Shown: positions 55,706 through 64,000 of the stretch, piece after piece
How the letters are laid out: each line of letters starts with the position of its first letter
Numbering within the stretch: the stretch's first letter is position 1
Assembly (NCBI RefSeq): GCF_030547005.1
Contig: NZ_JAUOPN010000001.1
Coordinates: 248,001-312,000, forward strand
DNA: 64,000 nt
Direction: 5' to 3'
Source of the DNA: Maribacter sp. 1_MG-2023
GTDB taxonomy: Bacteria; Bacteroidota; Bacteroidia; Flavobacteriales; Flavobacteriaceae
Notes under the pieces: generated by a model
Told to the model about the DNA's origin: nothing
Database searches by the model: none
Seen by the model: only the letters and a program-made list of their open reading frames with translations
Made by a program: the position numbers and the translations under genes

Positions 55706-57358
55706 ATGGGTAATATCGATATTTCGGTAATATTAATTTTTGTTGCTCTTATTTTTGTATGCGGAATAAGTTTTTCCAAATCAGGTAAGGATATGAAGTC
55801 TTATTTTTCTGCTGGGGGTGCATTGCCTTGGTGGATGAGCGGACTCTCATTATTTATGAGTTTCTTCTCTGCCGGTACTTTCGTGGTCTGGGGAGCAATT
55901 GCCTACCAAAGTGGGTGGGTAGCAATATCCATTCAATGGACAATGTGCATATCTGGAATTATTATTGGTTTTGTTATTGCACCAAAATGGCAAAAAACAA
56001 AAGCCATGACGGCAGCTGAGTTTATTACAGATCGGCTTGGGTATAAAACACAAAGAATCTATACCTACCTATTTTTGTTGATTTCTATTTTCACCATGGG
56101 AGCATTTTTATATCCTGTGGCAAAAATTGTAGAGGTTTCTACCTCAATACCTATTACCACAAGTATAATTGGTTTGGGTATTTTAATTCTTATCTATACT
56201 TCTGTAGGCGGTTTATGGGCTGTTATCGTTACAGATGTGCTTCAATTTGTTGTTTTAACCGCTGTGGTATTAATTGTAGTACCCCTTTCTTTTGATAAAA
56301 TTGGAGGTATAGATAATTTCATTGACAAAGCTCCAGATAATTTTTTTCAGTTCGTAAATGAAGAGTATTCGCCTCTGTTTTTAGTTGCTTTCGGCTTGTA
56401 TAATTTATTTTTCATAGCAGGTAATTGGGCTTATGTACAACGTTACACTAGTGTAGCTACACCAAAAGATGCCAAAAAAGTAGGATGGCTTTTTGCTGCC
56501 CTGTATGCGGTTAGCCCTTTGGTTTGGATGTTGCCACCAATGATATATCGCATTCTAAATCCGGAGTTAAGTGGCTTAGCCAATGAGGGTGCTTATCTAT
56601 TAATGTGTAAAGAGGTATTGCCTGTTGGTATGTTAGGCTTAATGCTTGGGGGAATGATTTTTGCAACATCAAGTTCTGTAAATACTACTTTGAATATTTC
56701 TGCAGGTGTTTTGGCTAATGATGTTTACAAGCATTTTAGACCTGGAACAAGTGATGAAAGTTTGGTGAAGGTAGGTAAACTGGCAACTATTATACTAGGT
56801 GTAATTACCATTTTCATCGCTTTAATGGTGCCTTATTTTGGGGGGATAGTAGAGGTAGTAATGACATTGGCCGGACTTACTGGTGGTGCTATGTTCTTGC
56901 CGCCAATTTGGGCATTGTTCTCTCAAAAACAAACTGGTGCAAGCATACTTTCTGTTACCCTAATTTCTCTTTCTATTAATGCGTTTTTTAAATTTTTAAG
57001 TCCGGCGGTATTTAATTTAAAATTAGATAGAGCTACTGAAATGGGTCTTGGGATTGGTGTACCTATAGTTTTGCTGGTCATGTTTGAACTCTATTTTACT
57101 TATCAACAAAAAGGCAATAATCAATATACTGTTTACTTAGAGAAAATGAAGCATAAGTCTGGTGTCGTTATTGACGATACTAGTAAAGACAATAAAAAAG
57201 GTGCCCGTGTTATTGGCATTGGAGTAGCAGCTACAGGATTAATAATATTGGTGCTTTCGTTCATTGCAGAAACTGGTGCGGTATTGGTAGGTGCAATGGG
57301 TTTACTTGTAAGTATTCTTGGTTGTTTTATTATTTATAAAAACTTAAATAATCGGTAG
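55706..57358 (+). CDS. Sodium:solute symporter (SSS family), sugar-type
   Basis: A 550-residue membrane protein with 13-14 helices of the SGLT/PutP fold: VALIFVCGISFSKSGKDMKS, SYFSAGGALPWWMSGLSLFM, GGLWAVIVTDVLQFVVL and LMLGGMIFATSSSVNTTLNI. The DMKSYFSAG segment is the sodium-symporter signature. The start at 55706 was chosen over 55613 because the longer form would be made from the operator sequence. It is the first gene of an operon that goes on, 3 bp later, with the FAD oxidoreductase, GH2 and a GH43-like protein, so its substrate is probably a monosaccharide freed from the algal galactan. Confidence 0.94.
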   Translation: MGNIDISVILIFVALIFVCGISFSKSGKDMKSYFSAGGALPWWMSGLSLFMSFFSAGTFVVWGAIAYQSGWVAISIQWTMCISGIIIGFVIAPKWQKTKAMTAAEFITDRLGYKTQRIYTYLFLLISIFTMGAFLYPVAKIVEVSTSIPITTSIIGLGILILIYTSVGGLWAVIVTDVLQFVVLTAVVLIVVPLSFDKIGGIDNFIDKAPDNFFQFVNEEYSPLFLVAFGLYNLFFIAGNWAYVQRYTSVATPKDAKKVGWLFAALYAVSPLVWMLPPMIYRILNPELSGLANEGAYLLMCKEVLPVGMLGLMLGGMIFATSSSVNTTLNISAGVLANDVYKHFRPGTSDESLVKVGKLATIILGVITIFIALMVPYFGGIVEVVMTLAGLTGGAMFLPPIWALFSQKQTGASILSVTLISLSINAFFKFLSPAVFNLKLDRATEMGLGIGVPIVLLVMFELYFTYQQKGNNQYTVYLEKMKHKSGVVIDDTSKDNKKGARVIGIGVAATGLIILVLSFIAETGAVLVGAMGLLVSILGCFIIYKNLNNR

Positions 57359-57361
57359 TAA

Positions 57362-59641
57362 ATGTTAGTAGAAAAATACAGCGCTAAAGAAAGAAGTAAT
57401 AATACCCTTGAAATAGCTACTGATTTTGTCATCATTGGTGGTGGAATAGCGGGAGTATGTGCGGCAATAACTGCTGCAAGAGAAGGAATAAAAACGGTAC
57501 TTATTCAAGATCGACCAGTATTGGGGGGTAATGCTTCTTCTGAAGTTAGACTATGGATTTTAGGCGCTACATCGCATATGGGGAATAATAATCGTTGGGC
57601 TCGTGAAGGAGGTGTTATTGATGAAATTCTTGTTGAGAATATGTATCGTAATAAAGAAGGTAATGCGGTAATTTTTGATACGGTTTTATTAGAAAAAATT
57701 TTGAACGAAACCAACATCACATTATTACTTAACAATAGTGTCTATGATGTTGAGAAATCTAGTGATAGCAGCATCAAATCAGTAACAGCATTTAATTCTC
57801 AAAATTCAACTACCTATATTGTTAATGCACCCTTGTTTTGTGATGCTTCTGGCGATGGTATTGTTGCTTTTAAAGTAGGTGCTTCTTTTAGAATGGGTGC
57901 TGAAACTAAAGAAGAGTTTGGCGAGTTATTTGCTCCAGATACAGCATATGGTGAGTTACTTGGGCACTCTATGTATTTTTATAGCAAACGAGAGAATCAT
58001 CCTGTAACCTATAGACCTCCTGCTTTTGCACTTAAAGATATTACCGAAATACCAAGGTATAAATCAATTGGTAAAGATGATAAGGGGTGTCGGTTTTGGT
58101 GGTTTGAATATGGAGGCAGAAAAGATACCATTCACGATACCGAAGAAATAAAATATGAACTGTGGAAAGTCATATATGGTGTATGGGATTATATTAAAAA
58201 TTCTGGTGAATTTGAAGATGTAGATAACCATACACTTGAATGGGTAGGTACAGTACCGGGCAAACGAGAAAGTAGACGTTTTAATGGGTTGTATATGATA
58301 AAGCAACAAGATGTAATTGAACAAAAAACGTTTTATGATGCCATTGCTTTTGGGGGCTGGGCAATAGATTTACACCCTGCAGATGGTGTTTATAGTAAGC
58401 TTTCTGGGTGCACGCAATGGCACTCTAAAGGCATTTACCAAATTCCGTATCGCTCTTTTGTAAGTAAGGATATTGATAATCTTTTTTATGCAGGTAGAAT
58501 TATTAGCGCAACACATGTAGCATTTGGCTCTACCAGAGTAATGGCTACAACAGGTTTTTGTGCGCAGGCAGTAGGTATGGCAGCAGTTGTATGTTCTAAA
58601 AACAATATACTACCAAAAGAGGTTCTTGATCAAAAGTATTTAGAAATATTACAGAACAAATTGAATATTAACGGACAGAGCATTCCAGATATTCCCATTA
58701 AATCATCATCAAATTTGATTACTTCTGGTGCCGTTTCTGCATCTACAGAGTTGAATTTAAGTAAAATTCCGTTTGACGGTGGGTGGACAAATTTAGGTAC
58801 TGCCGCTGCTCAATTTCTCCCGTTAACTGCTCATACAAAATATGAATTTACCTTATGTGTCAATGCAGATGAAGATACCACTTTAATTGTGCAGCTACGT
58901 AGCTCAGCAAATGCTAAAAGTTATACACCAGATGTACTTTTAGAAACTTCGACGATTAAATTAAAAAAAGGAGAACAACGTGTTTCTTTTTTATTTAATG
59001 AAAGTGTGAATGAAATGCAATATGCTTTCGTAACCTTTTTGAAAAATGAAAAGATAAATTTAAAGAACTCTACCAAGCGCTATTCCGGAGTGCTATCCGT
59101 TTTTAATGGGGTGAATAAGGCAGTTTCTAATAACGGAAAACAAACTCCGCCTGAAGGTTTGGGAGTCGATACTTTTGAATTTTGGATACCACAGCGTAGA
59201 CCAGAAGGGCATAATATTGCTATGGAAATTTCCCCTGCAATAGCAGCATTTGACGCTGCCAATATTGGTAATGGGTATGTACGACCTTGGGGTGCAACAA
59301 ATGCTTGGGTTGCAGATTTGGAAGATGAAAATCCGAAGCTTACCATATCTTGGAAAGAGGAAATAGCACTACAAGAAATTAAAATTTTCTTTGATACAGA
59401 TTATGATCACCCCATGGAATCTACTTTAATGGGTCATCCAGAAGATGTAACTCCGTTTTGTGTTCGCAATTATACTATAAAAGATAATATAGGGAATGTG
59501 TTATTTAAAAAGGAAGGGAACTATCAAACTATAAATACTGTCACTTTTGAATCTTCTATAAAAATATCGGGACTGGTAATAGAAATGGAACATCCTTCTG
59601 AAAATGTACCTGCTTCAATTTTTGAAATCTTATGTATGTAA
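57362..59641 (+). CDS. FAD-dependent oxidoreductase with C-terminal beta-sandwich
   Basis: A 759-residue protein. The N-terminal FAD domain has GGGIAG (residues 26-31) and the family segment LGGNASSEVRLWILGA; AGRIISATHVAFGSTRVMAT near residue 380 closes the FAD-dependent part. Residues about 460-590 and 640-759 form two beta-sandwich regions, the last one discoidin-like (LQEIKIFFDTDYDHPMESTL). I see no signal peptide, so it is probably cytoplasmic, and it lies 3 bp after the symporter gene. Such flavoproteins are frequent in polysaccharide loci of Bacteroidota; an oxidation of imported sugar is a reasonable guess without evidence for a substrate. Confidence 0.87.
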   Translation: MLVEKYSAKERSNNTLEIATDFVIIGGGIAGVCAAITAAREGIKTVLIQDRPVLGGNASSEVRLWILGATSHMGNNNRWAREGGVIDEILVENMYRNKEGNAVIFDTVLLEKILNETNITLLLNNSVYDVEKSSDSSIKSVTAFNSQNSTTYIVNAPLFCDASGDGIVAFKVGASFRMGAETKEEFGELFAPDTAYGELLGHSMYFYSKRENHPVTYRPPAFALKDITEIPRYKSIGKDDKGCRFWWFEYGGRKDTIHDTEEIKYELWKVIYGVWDYIKNSGEFEDVDNHTLEWVGTVPGKRESRRFNGLYMIKQQDVIEQKTFYDAIAFGGWAIDLHPADGVYSKLSGCTQWHSKGIYQIPYRSFVSKDIDNLFYAGRIISATHVAFGSTRVMATTGFCAQAVGMAAVVCSKNNILPKEVLDQKYLEILQNKLNINGQSIPDIPIKSSSNLITSGAVSASTELNLSKIPFDGGWTNLGTAAAQFLPLTAHTKYEFTLCVNADEDTTLIVQLRSSANAKSYTPDVLLETSTIKLKKGEQRVSFLFNESVNEMQYAFVTFLKNEKINLKNSTKRYSGVLSVFNGVNKAVSNNGKQTPPEGLGVDTFEFWIPQRRPEGHNIAMEISPAIAAFDAANIGNGYVRPWGATNAWVADLEDENPKLTISWKEEIALQEIKIFFDTDYDHPMESTLMGHPEDVTPFCVRNYTIKDNIGNVLFKKEGNYQTINTVTFESSIKISGLVIEMEHPSENVPASIFEILCM

Positions 59642-59643
59642 TT

Positions 59644-62643
59644 ATGAAAAATTGCTATCTATTATTGTTTTTTCTTGTCGGTGTATTGGGCTATGCACAG
59701 AACAATACAGGCTTGAAAGCTGCTGAAGAAAGGCTGGATTTAAATGGTAATTGGCGATTTAATGCTATTTATGGCGAAGGATCAAACTATAATAACATAA
59801 AGGCTCAGAAAGAAGACTTAGTTATTGATAATACAGATGAACATCAAATTGAAATTAAAGGAGATTGGATCGTTGCTACAAAAGGAGAAAGGGAATCTCG
59901 TTTTTATGGCGCATCATATTTAAAACATCACTTTAGTAGTTTGCAAGATGATGCTAGTGTAACATATATTCCTAAGTTACCTGCATCTGGATATTATGAA
60001 GCTTTTGTGCGGTTTCCTTTTGCTATAAATTTAAATACAAAGATAAATATACATCACTCTAAAGGAATAGATGTACAGTTCTTTAATCAGCGTACACGTT
60101 GCGACGAATGGTTGAGTTTAGGAATTTTCACCTTTGAAAAAGATAAACGCACTGCTATAGAAATTACTTCAGATATAGCGGTTGTGGGTGTATCCGCAGA
60201 TGCTGTATTTTTTAGACCTGTATCAAACCAAAAGATAGCGCAAGCTAATTTGGAGAAAAAGACTATTTTTTTAAGTGATTTTGATGATTCCCGATGGGAT
60301 AACTTGAAAGTTCCTGGGCATTACGGAATGATTAATGAATTTTCTAATTACACTGGTAAGGCATGGTATAGAAGAACATTTGAAACTCCTGCAGCTTGGC
60401 AAACTTCTCCTCAAAAAAGAATTCGATTAAAATTTGATGGCGTTTACCATATAGCTAAAGTGTATTTAAATGGAGCGTTTGTCGGCACACATCAAGGTGG
60501 TTTTACGCCTTTCGAAATAGATGTTACTGAAAATATAAGTTTAGACAACCATAACGTATTGGCTGTTGAAACCGATAATAATGCCTTGGTAGGTGCTACT
60601 TGGAATTGGGGTGGTATTATCAGAGATGTAACTTTGGTTAGAAATGATGAGGTGCGCATAAAGCATCAATACATACATGCAGAGCCAGATTTAAAAACGG
60701 GTACAGCAGAGTTGCATTTAAAAATTAAGATAGAGAATAGTGGTACTACGGCTAGAACACTAACGGTGAATAGTCAAATTTTAAATGAAAAAAAAGTAAT
60801 ACAGTTTACTAAAAAAGTAACAGTACCAGCAAATTCTATGAGTGAAGTTGTTTTCACTGGTGAGTTGTCTTCAGCTGATGTTGAGCTTTGGCATTTTGAT
60901 AATCCGCACTTATACCAAATAGCAAGTACTATTTCAGAAAACGAGAAAGTAGTACATGAGTTAAAGGATAGATTCGGAATTAGGAAAGTTACATTGACCA
61001 AAGATAATTTGATATTAAATGGTGAGCCCGTTCGGTTGTCAGGCTATAATAGAGTTAGTGATCACCGCTATTGGGGGTCTTCAGAGCCACAAGAGCTTAT
61101 TGATCAAGATGTAGATTTAATGAAAAATGCAGGAGCAAACTTTATGCGTATCATGCATGGAACTCAGAATAAAAAATTGATTGAACGTTGCGACGAAAAG
61201 GGAATTTTACTGTTTGAAGAAGTCAATGTTCGCGATTTGGATAATGCAGAATTTACAGCTCCAGAATATCCTTTGATAAAATCATGGATTAAAGGTATGA
61301 TAGAAAGAGATAGCAACAGTCCTAGTATTATAGGTTGGAGTGTTGGTAATGAATTGTCTGATCATTATGATTATGCTACGATGATGATGGATTATGTGAG
61401 AGCACTAGATCCGTATAGATTAGTGACTTGTGTAAGCAATACTGGTGGGCGTGAAGATGCAACAAGAACTACAGATCCAAATTCTAATGTAGATATCATT
61501 ATGCATAATTTGTATCCGTTTCAAGGAACACCGCAAGAAGTAATTTCTAGTATTAGAAGTAAATGGCCTAACAAACCTGTTTTTATTTCAGAATATGGAG
61601 TAAAGCTAAATGGGATTACATTAGATGAAGATCGTGAAGAAAATTCGACCTGGAACGATAATTTTAGGGGACAGAATGATTTTGTTATTGGTACTTCATT
61701 ATGGACGTATAATGATTACCGAAGTGGATACATAGGAACAAATATAGAAGAAAATAGAACGTGGGGAATTGTAAATGCATGGAGGCAAAAACGAAAGTTT
61801 TATTCTCGATTACAAAAAGAAACCAGTCCTGTAAAAGATATTGATGTTGTCTTTCATAAAAGGAAAGCGACAATAACGATTCCCATAAGAGCAAGAAATG
61901 ACTTTCCTAGTTTTACCATGAAAGACTATCAATTGGTTTGGGAATTTATAAATGATGAAGGAGAAATAAGTGTAAGACAAACTCAAGATTTACCAGTATT
62001 ACATCCTGAGAATGGTGTGTGGACAGGAGAAATTCCTATATCTGTAAAAAACAAAAAATCGGTAGCCATGCATATTGCTTTATTAAGTCCGAATGGGTAC
62101 ACACGGTTTAAAAAAAATATTGACCTAAAAAAACCTGTAGCTCCTAAAGTTACAGCAATAGTTGGGGGTAAAAATTCAGCCAGGGTATATTTTGAGGAAG
62201 TGGCAGGGGCAAAGGAATATTTTATACAATTCCAAAACTTAAAAGGCGAAACGGTTACAACTGCTAAAACGATATCCAATTATATTACTGTTGATAGTCT
62301 ACCCAACTCTTCTGTAAAAGCAGAACTAATAGCAGTAAATGGTAAGGGATCTGAGTCTGTCATGGTCAACTTAACAAGGAGTGAGCAAGAATTACCACCT
62401 GTTATTTGGGATGCTTTTATACGAGATAATCGTATTGTGGTTGGATATTCTGGAGAATTAAATGATGAAGCGTATACCGTACGTTACGGAACTTCGCCAT
62501 TAAACTTAAATCAAGAAATTACAACGTACACTAAAGGTATGATGACCATCCCCATTAAAGAAAGTGAAATATACTACCTGCAAATACAAAAAAAGGATAG
62601 TTACGGATTGAGCAATTGGTCTCCAGTTAAAAAAATAAATTAA
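59644..62643 (+). CDS. GH2 beta-galactosidase-like enzyme with inserted carbohydrate-binding-like domain
   Basis: A 999-residue secreted protein (signal cut after GYAQ, residue 19). The start at 59644 was chosen over 59632. The GH2 N-terminal sandwich begins LDLNGNWRFNAIYG (31-44), is interrupted by about 140 residues (57-193) that resemble the golvesin/xanthan-lyase-type domain (ASVTYIPKLPASGYYEAFVR, EWLSLGIFTFEKDKRTAIEI, ADAVFF), and resumes with DSRWDNLKVPGHYG. The TIM barrel has Glu570 in SVGNELSDH (acid/base) and Glu650 in FISEYG (nucleophile). Fibronectin-like domains fill the last 200 residues. It probably removes beta-galactose from galactan oligosaccharides. Confidence 0.93.
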   Translation: MKNCYLLLFFLVGVLGYAQNNTGLKAAEERLDLNGNWRFNAIYGEGSNYNNIKAQKEDLVIDNTDEHQIEIKGDWIVATKGERESRFYGASYLKHHFSSLQDDASVTYIPKLPASGYYEAFVRFPFAINLNTKINIHHSKGIDVQFFNQRTRCDEWLSLGIFTFEKDKRTAIEITSDIAVVGVSADAVFFRPVSNQKIAQANLEKKTIFLSDFDDSRWDNLKVPGHYGMINEFSNYTGKAWYRRTFETPAAWQTSPQKRIRLKFDGVYHIAKVYLNGAFVGTHQGGFTPFEIDVTENISLDNHNVLAVETDNNALVGATWNWGGIIRDVTLVRNDEVRIKHQYIHAEPDLKTGTAELHLKIKIENSGTTARTLTVNSQILNEKKVIQFTKKVTVPANSMSEVVFTGELSSADVELWHFDNPHLYQIASTISENEKVVHELKDRFGIRKVTLTKDNLILNGEPVRLSGYNRVSDHRYWGSSEPQELIDQDVDLMKNAGANFMRIMHGTQNKKLIERCDEKGILLFEEVNVRDLDNAEFTAPEYPLIKSWIKGMIERDSNSPSIIGWSVGNELSDHYDYATMMMDYVRALDPYRLVTCVSNTGGREDATRTTDPNSNVDIIMHNLYPFQGTPQEVISSIRSKWPNKPVFISEYGVKLNGITLDEDREENSTWNDNFRGQNDFVIGTSLWTYNDYRSGYIGTNIEENRTWGIVNAWRQKRKFYSRLQKETSPVKDIDVVFHKRKATITIPIRARNDFPSFTMKDYQLVWEFINDEGEISVRQTQDLPVLHPENGVWTGEIPISVKNKKSVAMHIALLSPNGYTRFKKNIDLKKPVAPKVTAIVGGKNSARVYFEEVAGAKEYFIQFQNLKGETVTTAKTISNYITVDSLPNSSVKAELIAVNGKGSESVMVNLTRSEQELPPVIWDAFIRDNRIVVGYSGELNDEAYTVRYGTSPLNLNQEITTYTKGMMTIPIKESEIYYLQIQKKDSYGLSNWSPVKKIN

Positions 62644-62650
62644 TCCTTAA

Positions 62651-63763
62651 ATGAAAAATATAATTTCCATAGTATTATTCATTGCCTTGTTTGGAGCTTG
62701 TGCTCAAAAACCAAAACAAAAAGCATCAGAAAAGGTAGAAAATTATAAGATAGTATTAGGGAAAGTATCTAAATCTTCTGTATTCAAAGAAGAGGGCAAA
62801 AGTGTTTGGGGAGGTACATTAACCAAAGGTGAAGATGGCTTATACCATATGTTTTACTCTAGATGGCCAAAAGAGATTGGTTGGGAATGGGTTAATTATT
62901 CTGAAATAGCGCATGCCACGGCTACTAGTCCATTTGGACCGTTTTCTTTTCAAGATGTGGCTTTGGGTGATAGGGGTGAAAAATTCTGGGACGGAGCGAC
63001 TACGCATAACCCTACCATCCTTAAAATTAAAGGAAAGTACTACTTATATTATATGGGCAATACCGGAAATAAAGAAATTGTAAGTATTCCCGGAAACCCT
63101 AAATTAAATTGGGAGCATAGAAACAACCAAAGAATAGGAGTTGCCGTTGCCGATGGTCCTAACGGACCGTGGAAAAGATTTGATACGCCTGTTTTAGATA
63201 TTGCTCATGGAGATGATAAGGCACATGACGCCTTGATGACTTCGAACCCATCTGTATGCGAAATGCCAGATGGTAAAATACTAATGGTATACAAAGCGGT
63301 AGGGAAAGCATTTAAATTACCAGCTGGTGGTCCTGTAGTACATATGGTGGCTATTGCAGATTCGCCAACCGGACCTTTTAAAAAGTATCCTGATCCAATA
63401 TTTGTGTTTGAAGGAGAAACATTTCCTGCCGAAGACCCTTACATCTGGTACCAAGATGGTAAATATCATGCTATAGTAAAACGAATGAAGCATGAAGGAA
63501 ATAAGCGTTTATTCTCATTAGTCCATTATGAATCTGAAGATGGAATTAAATGGGACAAAGCAAAATATTTTGAAGTTTCAGATAGAACGGTTACTTGGGA
63601 AGATGGTACCCGTACCAAGTTTAATCATTTAGAGCGTCCGCAAGTTTTTATGGAAAATGGAGCTCCTGTTGCTTTGTTATGTGCAGCAGATACTATTGAT
63701 GTGAATAATGTCAGGCATTCCTTCAATATTCAAATTCCATTACAGATCACTAAAGAAAAATAA
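62651..63763 (+). CDS. GH43-like beta-propeller glycoside hydrolase, lipoprotein
   Basis: A 370-residue lipoprotein (signal ends LFGACAQK, Cys17). The five-bladed propeller pattern is clear: GGTLTKGEDGLYHMFYSRWP, THNPTILKIKGKYYLYYMGN, MTSNPSVCEMPDGKILMVYK, FPAEDPYIWYQDGKYHAIVK, ending with GAPVALLCAAD. Asp and Glu residues in these strands could be catalytic, but the family (GH43, GH117-like or an unclassified propeller) cannot be fixed by eye. It starts 7 bp after the GH2 stop and is followed 3 bp later by another GH2 gene, so it is in the middle of the operon. Confidence 0.85.
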   Translation: MKNIISIVLFIALFGACAQKPKQKASEKVENYKIVLGKVSKSSVFKEEGKSVWGGTLTKGEDGLYHMFYSRWPKEIGWEWVNYSEIAHATATSPFGPFSFQDVALGDRGEKFWDGATTHNPTILKIKGKYYLYYMGNTGNKEIVSIPGNPKLNWEHRNNQRIGVAVADGPNGPWKRFDTPVLDIAHGDDKAHDALMTSNPSVCEMPDGKILMVYKAVGKAFKLPAGGPVVHMVAIADSPTGPFKKYPDPIFVFEGETFPAEDPYIWYQDGKYHAIVKRMKHEGNKRLFSLVHYESEDGIKWDKAKYFEVSDRTVTWEDGTRTKFNHLERPQVFMENGAPVALLCAADTIDVNNVRHSFNIQIPLQITKEK

Positions 63764-63766
63764 AGT

Positions 63767-64000
63767 ATGAATAAGAAGCTCTTTTTACTGTTATCTATTA
63801 TTGTTTTATGGGGTGTTTCCTGTAAAAAAGTAAGCCCCCTAAACGATTTTAATACCTATGAGAAGAATAAATCTTTAGATGGTACTTGGCAATTTTTAGC
63901 ATCAAATACTATAGCAGAAACAGCAGTGTTGTCGCAAACAGACCAGCAATGGGATACCATTACTGTGCCTGGCAATTGGGATACTAGAGAAAAATACGGC
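63767..64000 (+). CDS. GH2 family glycoside hydrolase, N-terminal part, lipoprotein
   Basis: The window ends after 78 codons. The start at 63767 gives a lipoprotein signal (LWGVSCKK, Cys19) and then the GH2 N-terminal sandwich opening (KSLDGTWQFLAS, later WDTITVPGNWDTREKYG). This is the same domain as in the preceding GH2 but without the inserted binding domain in the visible part. It continues the symporter operon, only 3 bp after the propeller gene. No catalytic residue is within view. Confidence 0.9.
   Translation, partial: MNKKLFLLLSIIVLWGVSCKKVSPLNDFNTYEKNKSLDGTWQFLASNTIAETAVLSQTDQQWDTITVPGNWDTREKYG

Noticed and set aside
1-64000. Search for tRNA, rRNA, CRISPR, transposase, integrase and attachment sites
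   Set aside because: No cloverleaf, repeat-spacer array or mobile-element gene could be recognised; no conclusion about horizontal transfer is made from composition, which I could not compute.

Overview
The window looks like a chromosomal segment of a marine flavobacterium (Bacteroidota, Flavobacteriaceae-like). The reasons are the low-GC DNA, the SusC/SusD pair, many lipoproteins with Bacteroidota-type acidic stretches after the cysteine, the scarcity of Shine-Dalgarno sequences, at least one promoter matching the Bacteroidota -7 element TAnnTTTG, and a dense set of glycoside hydrolases and sulfatases typical of red-algal galactan degradation. I see no tRNA, rRNA, CRISPR array, transposase, integrase or phage gene. 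All full-length genes read through without frameshift; only the first (TRAP binding protein) and last (GH2) are cut by the window edges.

Layout. (1) 1-9.7 kb: end of a TRAP transporter (DctP-DctQ-DctM), a LacI regulator, a NUDIX/winged-helix regulator, a lipoprotein aldose epimerase, an SDR dehydrogenase, and four genes that look like housekeeping or have no clear link to sugars (SYLF protein, small membrane protein, EamA permease) plus a second SDR. (2) 8.8-18.5 kb: the second SDR followed by a PVC-type cytochrome c/beta-propeller dehydrogenase, facing a minus-strand operon of a two-domain DUF1080 protein, a Tat-exported Gfo/Idh/MocA oxidoreductase and mannonate dehydratase UxuA; then another Tat-exported Gfo/Idh/MocA protein and an AraC regulator. 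(3) 18.7-27.6 kb: a tight operon of planctomycete-type cytochrome proteins (PSCyt/DUF1549/DUF1553, DUF1501, an NHL-type protein, a DUF2231-cytochrome-LRR fusion) that ends with a GH29 enzyme. (4) 27.7-38.8 kb: a lipoprotein GH16, a FG-GAP/ASPIC protein, and the SusC-SusD-PKD surface binding operon. (5) 39.4-54.3 kb: four formylglycine-type sulfatases, two more GH29, a DUF5060/apiosidase-like protein, a DUF1080 protein, a GH117 and a second GH16. (6) 54.5-64 kb: a LacI regulator divergent from a sodium:solute symporter operon with an FAD-dependent oxidoreductase, a GH2 beta-galactosidase-like enzyme, a GH43-like beta-propeller protein and the start of a second GH2.

How they may work together (inference): surface GH16 enzymes cut a sulfated agar-type galactan (agar/porphyran is the best fit because GH16 and GH117 occur with GH29, GH2 and S1 sulfatases); SusC/D and the PKD protein bind and import oligosaccharides; sulfatases remove sulfate; GH117, GH29 and GH2 trim anhydro-L-galactose, L-galactose/L-fucose and D-galactose from the ends; the symporter takes up the sugars. 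The PVC-type cytochromes and Tat-exported oxidoreductases suggest that part of the sugar is oxidised outside the cytoplasm, possibly through 3-keto sugars acted on by DUF1080 proteins. The clearest regulatory signal is a pair of perfect LacI-type palindromes 30 bp apart between the LacI gene and the symporter gene. Substrate assignments rest on family knowledge only; no search was run.
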